A stretch of DNA of 34,234 nt. It comes from a bacterium (lineage in GTDB: Bacteria; UBA10199; JADGCS01). Of the stretch, positions 29,159 to 34,234 are shown piece by piece; positions within the stretch are counted from its first letter, which is position 1; each line of letters starts with the position of its first letter. The stretch lies in the NCBI GenBank assembly GCA_018812345.1, contig JAHJDR010000176.1, forward strand, positions 1 to 34,234. The letters are read 5' to 3'. The translations under genes and the position numbers were made by a program. Under the pieces are notes generated by a model. That model did no database searches. It was not told where the DNA came from and was given only the letters and a program-made list of their open reading frames with translations.

Positions 29159-30310
29159 ATGTCACAAATAGTTCTACAGCCAAATCAGGCGCCACTAACA
29201 GGTCAGGAAATGGAATACCTGGGTTATGATGTCTCGCGAAATGACATCATTGGGGTTCCTGAGCTCAAAAAGTCAGGTCAACTCGATGAATTTGTTTCCC
29301 GTTATCTTTACACAGAAGATACAGGCATTGCTTTATTTTATGCCCAGAGATCTACAGTACAACTTGAAGGCAAGATTAAAAAACTCATCAAAGAAATACT
29401 TTCAGGTTGGGAACAAAATCCAGAGACGATAACTAAAACATGGGGTTTTGATGAAAGTGATATTAGCCGCTTTCAAAAATGGCTCGATAATGGATTGAGC
29501 AATGCTTTGGATACTGTAGAGAATGAAGATTTATTTTTGTCCAAAAGCGATTATGTGACTTATGCCAGTAGTGAGGACAAACCTATTCGTAAAAGTCGTC
29601 TCGAAACTATTGGTAAGCTTGATGAGTTTATTGGTTTATACATTCGCACTAAACGCTATGTCCCAGAAAGAACTGACAAGTACTATGATAGCAAGCTTGA
29701 TAATGGTTTGCGTTATCAAATCAGGGACTACCTTCTCATTCTCGTCGGTGAAGATGATTTTGCCAAACAGTCACTAACCCAACAGTTAGGTCTCAATCAA
29801 AGTGATGTACATAAGTATCTTTTTCAAGAATGGCTCTTAACAGATTTTAATCTTGATTCTATTTCTGTATATGGTGGCTTTAATTTTGATATGGGTCAAA
29901 GTCTTTCCTATGGTGATGAAATCGATGCTGACGGTGATCTTACCTATATTTACGATGTTGATGAGAACAATGCGAGCGCGGGCATTGAAGCTGAGATTCA
30001 TGGTCAAAAGACACTTGGAAAAGAGGGGTTTATTAGAGGAGAGCTTGGCGTTGAAGGAGAACCCATTGCTGTTGTTGAGCGCTATGAAACTGTGAGATCA
30101 TTGGGGGAAGGTGATGAAATAGAAGAACCAGAACTAGAAACTGTGCGTTCTGCTGGTGTAAATGTTGATGGCGAACTCCAAATTGGTCGCATAGATGGTA
30201 AAGTGGAATTTGAGGTTGGCGCTGGGGGTAACTTTGATTTTCATGACATGCCGAATGAAGATGTGCAAAGCTTTGATGTGGAAGCTGAATTTGATGCCAA
30301 TGATTTCTGA
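29159..30310 (+). CDS. Unknown protein, N-terminal part of a TGA-interrupted frame
   Basis: I do not recognise a family. The start is secure: AAGGAG lies just before ATG 29159. There is no signal peptide. Residues 34-115 and 147-230 are two copies of one helical domain; compare PELKKSGQLDEFVSRYLYT with SRLETIGKLDEFIGLYIRT, each followed by a G-(F/L)-x-x-SD(I/V) segment and WL. From about 235 the sequence turns into acidic, beta-strand-rich repeats (SVYGGFNFDMGQSLSYGDE and similar). The frame ends at TGA 30308-30310, but the same frame continues open, with the same composition, to 31252. It may be a disrupted gene, a gene with stop-codon readthrough, or a true short form. Confidence 0.6.
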   Translation: MSQIVLQPNQAPLTGQEMEYLGYDVSRNDIIGVPELKKSGQLDEFVSRYLYTEDTGIALFYAQRSTVQLEGKIKKLIKEILSGWEQNPETITKTWGFDESDISRFQKWLDNGLSNALDTVENEDLFLSKSDYVTYASSEDKPIRKSRLETIGKLDEFIGLYIRTKRYVPERTDKYYDSKLDNGLRYQIRDYLLILVGEDDFAKQSLTQQLGLNQSDVHKYLFQEWLLTDFNLDSISVYGGFNFDMGQSLSYGDEIDADGDLTYIYDVDENNASAGIEAEIHGQKTLGKEGFIRGELGVEGEPIAVVERYETVRSLGEGDEIEEPELETVRSAGVNVDGELQIGRIDGKVEFEVGAGGNFDFHDMPNEDVQSFDVEAEFDANDF

Positions 30311-30427
30311 ACCTCAGGCACTGCCTTTGGAGCTTCTTTTGAGCACGAACAAAACTTTTACAATCCTCCCGCGGAAGAGGATGTTGACGAATATTATCAA
30401 GCGCATTCGGAAGAAACTGCTGTTGAT

Positions 30428-31252
30428 GTGGATATGGAATATACAAATCCACAGGATGTGCGCATTACAGGATCCTATGACTTTGATCGTGATGAGAGTA
30501 AAAAATATTATCGTCAAGAGGAAGAACAAACCCATCGTGGTGCTGTGAGTTTGCACGTGCCGCTCACACAAGATGATGAAAAAAGAAATCATACGCTTGA
30601 TGTAACTGTCAGTGCTAAACACAGAACGCGTGATAAATATAGATCTGACTTAGAGGCTCGTTATCAACAAACGCGACATTCAGCGGCACTTTATACAGGA
30701 TTAAATTTGGATTTGCATGATGACTTTTCCATGACAATGGCTGCCTATGGACAAGTAATGAAATCGGAAGGAAGCCAAGAATATGTGATGCCCTACGTTG
30801 AAGGAACTTTATCATTAGATTACACACCTGGAAAATTTAGTTTGGGTTCTGAGGTTACGGTAGGTGGTGATTGGGGAAATGTTACTTACAATGATTTGAG
30901 TTATTCGGGCATTGATGATTCGTATTTAGCAGAGCTACCCACAAGAAGTGAGTATTTTAATGCCAATGCTTCTCTGCGGATGAGCTATGCTCCACGCGAT
31001 TTCTTGAGCTTCAGTCTCAGTGGTTGGGGTGGCTATGAAATGTCGCAGAGCTATCAAGATCATAATCATATGTGGGTGGGCGCCAGAACTTCTTATGGGA
31101 TGCGCCTAGCCCAGAAAAAGCATGCCGACTGGCTCTCCTGTTATGTTTCCTACAGCTACTATAATGGTGATTCGATCAATTATATTGATTTAATAGATAA
31201 TTGGCATGGACACTCAGTAAGCGGTGGTTTGAGTTATGAACGAAAATTTTAA
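30428..31252 (+). CDS. Beta-barrel-like C-terminal part of the TGA-interrupted frame
   Basis: This is in the same reading frame as the gene at 29159, and codons 30311-30427 between the TGA and this first ATG are also open and of the same acidic character. The protein is built of alternating amphipathic strands (RHSAALYTGLNLDLHDDFSM, NASLRMSYAPRDFLSFSLSG). It ends in YERKF, a C-terminal Phe as in outer-membrane barrels. ATG 30428 has no Shine-Dalgarno, so independent translation is doubtful; I regard this as the distal half of one protein of about 696 residues. No homologue is named. Confidence 0.55.
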   Translation: MDMEYTNPQDVRITGSYDFDRDESKKYYRQEEEQTHRGAVSLHVPLTQDDEKRNHTLDVTVSAKHRTRDKYRSDLEARYQQTRHSAALYTGLNLDLHDDFSMTMAAYGQVMKSEGSQEYVMPYVEGTLSLDYTPGKFSLGSEVTVGGDWGNVTYNDLSYSGIDDSYLAELPTRSEYFNANASLRMSYAPRDFLSFSLSGWGGYEMSQSYQDHNHMWVGARTSYGMRLAQKKHADWLSCYVSYSYYNGDSINYIDLIDNWHGHSVSGGLSYERKF

Positions 31253-31290
31253 CATTTGATTTATATTAAGCAATTTGCTTACCTTCTTAC

Positions 31291-31318
31291 GCTAGTCGCT
31301 AGTCGCTAGTCGCTAAAC
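31291..31318. repeat. GCTAGTC heptad array before the AbgT-family transporter
   Basis: GCTAGTC x3 then GCTAAAC run with a 7-bp period, ending 4 bp before the AGAGGTG ribosome-binding site region of the next gene. It is a variant of the GCTAGAC family. Confidence 0.8.
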
Positions 31319-31333
31319 GCAAAGAGGTGCCTT

Positions 31334-32812
31334 ATGTTAGAACGTTTTTTCCAATGGGTCGAACGCACAGGTAATCGCTTACCACATCCACTTTGGCTTT
31401 TTATTTACATTATTGTCGGTGTTCTTTTTATTTCCCTCTTAGCAGGGCTTTTCAAACTGAGCGCTATTAATCCCAAAAATGGTGAAGAAGTTGTTGCTGT
31501 GAATATTCTCTCAGCAGATGGTCTGCGTTATTTTGTCATGAACATGGTGAGCAACTTCTCGCATTTTGCACCCTTAGGTCTTGTTGTTGTTATGATCATG
31601 GGTGTTTCCATTGCTGAAAATACAGGGTTCTTAGAATCTCTGATTAAAACAGCCATACAAAAAGTTCCTAGCGGCCTGGTTATTCCTGTTATTATCATTG
31701 CAGGTGCATGTGGTAATGTTGGCTCTGATGCCGGCATTGTTGTGGTGCCGCCAATAGCAGCACTGATATTTAAACGTATGGGTAAACACCCTTTGGCTGG
31801 TCTTGTCTTAGGTTATGCCGCTGCGACAGCTGGCTTTACAGCAAACCTTTTGCCAGCAGGAACCGATGTTCTTCTGAGTGCGATTTCAACAGAAGCTTTG
31901 CAAAGCGTTAATCCTGGTGGTGCTGTTCCTGTTACGGCAAATTATTATTTCATGATTGTTTCTACTTTTATGTTGGCCATAGTAGGTACTTACGTTGTGA
32001 AGAAGTATACGCTTAAAGAAGTGGGACCCATGCCCCAAGATGATACTAATATTGGCACTGATCAAGTGAGCTCTAAAGAAAAGAAAGCTTTGAAGTGGGC
32101 GTGTATAGCAGGATTGATTTATGTACTTGTTTTACTCATGACGATTATCCCTGAAAATGGCATATTACGACACCCTGATCCTAACTTGTTTACACGGTCT
32201 CCTTTTTTTAGAGGTCTTATTCCCATTTTATTTTTCTGGTTTGCTATAATGGGTTATGTTTATGGTAAAATCTCAGGATCAATTTCCAAGAGTGCTGATT
32301 TAGCTAATGCCATGACAAAGGGTGTTGTGAGCATTGCCCCCTTTATTGTGCTGACCTTTGCCATTGCTGAGTTTATTGAACTCTTTCAGTATAGTCGTTT
32401 GGATCAAATCATCGCTATTTATGGTGCTATATTATTGTCCCATATGCATTTACCAACAACAATTCTTCTGACGTTATTTATTTTAATGAGTCTATTTGTG
32501 AATCTTTTTATTGGCAGTGGGTCTGCTAAATGGGCGATGTTTGCCCCTGTTTTCATTCCCATGTTTTATCACATAGGTATCTCTGCAGATCAAGCACAGC
32601 TCGCCTATCGTATTGGCGATTCCATTACCAATGGCGTGAGTCCGTGTTACACTATGTTTCCCCTTATTATTGGCTGGGTCATGCAGTACAAAAAAGATGC
32701 GGGTATTGGCACTGTATTTAGCCTGTTATTGCCTTACACGCTATTCTTTGGTGTGGCTTGGATTATCATGTACATTTTTTGGTCGCTTTTAGGGCTGCCT
32801 ATTGGATTATAG
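31334..32812 (+). CDS. abgT: AbgT-family transporter
   Basis: A polytopic inner-membrane protein of 492 aa. The N-terminus MLERFFQWVERTGNRLPHPLWLFIYII is a family hallmark. NVGSDAGIVVVPPIAALIFK (about 129-149) and AGFTANLLPAGTDVLLS (about 166-182) are the re-entrant hairpin/substrate regions. GDSITNGVSPCYTMFP near residue 435 mirrors the second one. Family members import p-aminobenzoyl-glutamate or act as proton-driven antimetabolite (sulfonamide) exporters, and the sequence does not decide which. AGAGGTG precedes the start. No abgA/abgB amidohydrolase genes are adjacent. Confidence 0.9.
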   Translation: MLERFFQWVERTGNRLPHPLWLFIYIIVGVLFISLLAGLFKLSAINPKNGEEVVAVNILSADGLRYFVMNMVSNFSHFAPLGLVVVMIMGVSIAENTGFLESLIKTAIQKVPSGLVIPVIIIAGACGNVGSDAGIVVVPPIAALIFKRMGKHPLAGLVLGYAAATAGFTANLLPAGTDVLLSAISTEALQSVNPGGAVPVTANYYFMIVSTFMLAIVGTYVVKKYTLKEVGPMPQDDTNIGTDQVSSKEKKALKWACIAGLIYVLVLLMTIIPENGILRHPDPNLFTRSPFFRGLIPILFFWFAIMGYVYGKISGSISKSADLANAMTKGVVSIAPFIVLTFAIAEFIELFQYSRLDQIIAIYGAILLSHMHLPTTILLTLFILMSLFVNLFIGSGSAKWAMFAPVFIPMFYHIGISADQAQLAYRIGDSITNGVSPCYTMFPLIIGWVMQYKKDAGIGTVFSLLLPYTLFFGVAWIIMYIFWSLLGLPIGL

Positions 32813-32814
32813 AT

Positions 32815-34014
32815 TTAAGCAAGCACCTTTTCCAAACTATCTAAAATCAAATCAACTTCTTCTTTTGTGATAATCAATGGTGGTGCAATGCGTATCACTT
32901 GTTCATGAGTTTCTTTGGCTAAAATGCCAAGCTTCAGAAGTTTTTCACAAAAAATTCTGGCTGGTCCTGATTCTTTTTTGATTTCTATGCCAATGAAAAG
33001 ACCTTTGCCTCGGATTTCTTTTACATGATCAGTCTTAATAGCAGCCAGTTTTTCAAACATGTAATTTCCTAAAGAGTAGGAATTTTCAGTGAGCTTTTCA
33101 TTTACAATCACATCAAGAGAGGCTTTGGCTACAGCAGCAGCCAAGGGATTGCCACCAAAAGTTGAACCATGAGAACCTGGTGTGAACACACCGAGAACAT
33201 CTTTTGACGCGGTCACAGCAGAAACGGGATATACACCGCCACCAAGGGCTTTGCCTAAAATAAGCATGTCAGGTGTGACACCATCTTCGTGTTGATAACA
33301 GAAAAGATTACCAGTACGTCCTAAACCTGTTTGAATTTCATCAAGCACAAAGAGAACATTGTTTTCTTTGCACAGTTCATAGGCTTGTTTCAAAAAACCA
33401 CGAGGAGGAACCATGATGCCAGCTTCGCCTTGAATTGGTTCTAGCATAAAGGCCACAGTGTTTTCTGTTATCGCATTTTTTAATTGCTCGATATTACCAT
33501 AATCAATGACTTTAAAACCAGGAGTGAAAGGGCCGTACCCATCTTTGTAAAGAGGTTCAGAAGAAAAGCCAACAATGGTTGTTGTACGTCCATGAAAATT
33601 GTCATGACACACAATGATTTCTGCTTTATCTGGGGCAACTTTCTTTTTATCATAACCCCATTTACGAGCGGCTTTAATAGCTGTTTCCACAGCTTCAGCA
33701 CCTGTATTCATGGGAAGAGACATTTCCATGCCTGTGAGTTCACAGAGTTGTTTGAGAAAACCAGTCATTTGATCATTGTGAAAAGCGCGTGATGTAAGAG
33801 TCATTTGATCAGCTTGTTTTTTGAGCGCGTTAATAATGATAGGGTGTCGATGACCTTGGTTAACGGCTGAATAGGCACTAAGACAATCCATGTATTTATT
33901 ACCATCAATATCCCAAACCCAAATGCCTTCGCCTTTGGAAAGAATAACTTCGAGTGGGTGATAATTATTCGCACTGTATTTATGATAATCATTTATATAA
34001 TCTTGTGTGTTCAT
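32815..34014 (-). CDS. rocD: Ornithine--oxo-acid aminotransferase
   Basis: This PLP enzyme converts ornithine and 2-oxoglutarate to glutamate semialdehyde and glutamate. It is a class III aminotransferase of 399 aa. The start [29 protein letters not shown] and [17 protein letters not shown] are diagnostic for ornithine aminotransferase rather than acetylornithine aminotransferase. PLP contacts include D225 (VLDEIQTG) with Q228, and the Schiff-base lysine K255 ([10 protein letters not shown]). [13 protein letters not shown] is also conserved. GGGAGAG precedes the start. It is convergent with the transporter, with only 2 bp between the stops. No other arginine/proline pathway gene is in view. 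Confidence 0.94.
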   Translation of the reverse strand: MNTQDYINDYHKYSANNYHPLEVILSKGEGIWVWDIDGNKYMDCLSAYSAVNQGHRHPIIINALKKQADQMTLTSRAFHNDQMTGFLKQLCELTGMEMSLPMNTGAEAVETAIKAARKWGYDKKKVAPDKAEIIVCHDNFHGRTTTIVGFSSEPLYKDGYGPFTPGFKVIDYGNIEQLKNAITENTVAFMLEPIQGEAGIMVPPRGFLKQAYELCKENNVLFVLDEIQTGLGRTGNLFCYQHEDGVTPDMLILGKALGGGVYPVSAVTASKDVLGVFTPGSHGSTFGGNPLAAAVAKASLDVIVNEKLTENSYSLGNYMFEKLAAIKTDHVKEIRGKGLFIGIEIKKESGPARIFCEKLLKLGILAKETHEQVIRIAPPLIITKEEVDLILDSLEKVLA

Positions 34015-34234
34015 GACTCTCCCAATAATAGGTTAAAATTTGAATGATAACCCTATGCTAAACTTGGGAATTGTTGGCAATGGTTTTTGTTGATTTGGGA
34101 ATTGGTTCTCAGGGTCGCGGGGGCGCAGGGGAAATTGGTCGGCCCCGTCAGATAGGTCAGACATCTTGGAGGGCTGATGTGAATGAAACAGTAATAATTA
34201 CAATGAATTAGAAGCTTGAGCGAGCGCGAATAAA
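34015..34234. other. Non-coding end of the window with a G-rich patch
   Basis: Upstream of rocD. Contains TTGGGAATTG-type short repeats (34065-34105) and an unusually G-rich stretch (34110-34170). No gene or clear promoter is seen. Confidence 0.4.

Noticed and set aside
30308-30310. Selenocysteine codon
   Set aside because: No SECIS-like hairpin is evident directly downstream, the surrounding sequence is not a redox enzyme, and no selenocysteine machinery is in view. TGA is also an ordinary stop elsewhere here.
30033-30452. Minus-strand open frame of 139 codons rich in Gln and His, spanning the TGA at 30308
   Set aside because: Its composition is the complement of the acidic, Glu/Asp-coding sequence on the plus strand, which continues in one frame on both sides of the TGA; it is a shadow.

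Overview
The window reads as a chromosome segment of a free-living or host-associated Gram-negative bacterium, moderately AT-rich, with no rRNA, tRNA, CRISPR array or intact transposon. An outer membrane is implied by an Omp85/BamA-type protein ending in Phe and by a beta-barrel-like protein ending in Phe. A retraction ATPase (PilT) implies type IV pili. A protein with delta-60 repeats, a bacterial calpain-like protease and a sn-glycerol-1-phosphate dehydrogenase suggest a deltaproteobacteria-like or related deep lineage. That placement is inference; no marker gene here settles it.

Layout. 188-2878: BamA-like protein with an apparent seven POTRA domains. 3111-6406: two coupled genes, a thiolase-fold protein and a thiolase fused to two DUF35 (zinc ribbon/OB) domains. 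Their thiolase catalytic residues are unusual and unevenly split between the two. 6515-6979: PaaI-like hotdog thioesterase. 6986-8472 (minus): AbiEii/AbiEi-type toxin-antitoxin pair, AT-rich, with a strong promoter overlapped by a perfect inverted repeat. It is flanked by the thioesterase 3' end on one side and a diverged copy of that 3' end (8521-8565) on the other. 8567-9661 (minus): pilT. 9808-11400 (minus): exported M30-like zinc metallopeptidase with its own terminator. 11720-13036: glycerol-1-phosphate dehydrogenase, converging on and overlapping a minus-strand cluster (12989-14155) of PduO-type adenosyltransferase, a nucleotidyltransferase-fold protein and a 63-residue partner. 14218-21052 (minus): htpG, hflX, dnaE. 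21291-24179 (plus): PfkB kinase, mgtE, recO, tightly packed. 24194-27316 (minus): exported delta-60 repeat protein. 27563-28792: calpain-like protease. 29159-31252: one open frame of about 696 codons interrupted by a single in-frame TGA. 31334-32812: AbgT-family transporter. 32815-34014 (minus): ornithine aminotransferase.

The most pervasive unexplained structure is not a gene. Many gene junctions carry short degenerate tandem arrays with a period of exactly 7 bp. Several unit families are present (GCTAGAC, CGGAAAA/TCCGTTG, AAGGCGT, CGTACTG, TTGGATA, TGACAAT). The same family returns at unlinked junctions in either orientation, sometimes folding on itself or surrounding a small CCCC/GGGG hairpin. 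This resembles the heptanucleotide STRR arrays known from filamentous cyanobacteria, but the gene content here is not cyanobacterial. The arrays encroach on gene ends: they would encode a spurious N-terminus for dnaE and they do encode the C-terminal tail of recO.

Functionally the window mixes housekeeping genes with accessory ones. The most promising candidates for new biology are the split-residue thiolase/DUF35 pair, the AbiE insertion at a gene 3' end, the calpain gene whose start codon is in a 9-bp inverted repeat, and the TGA-interrupted beta-rich protein next to it.
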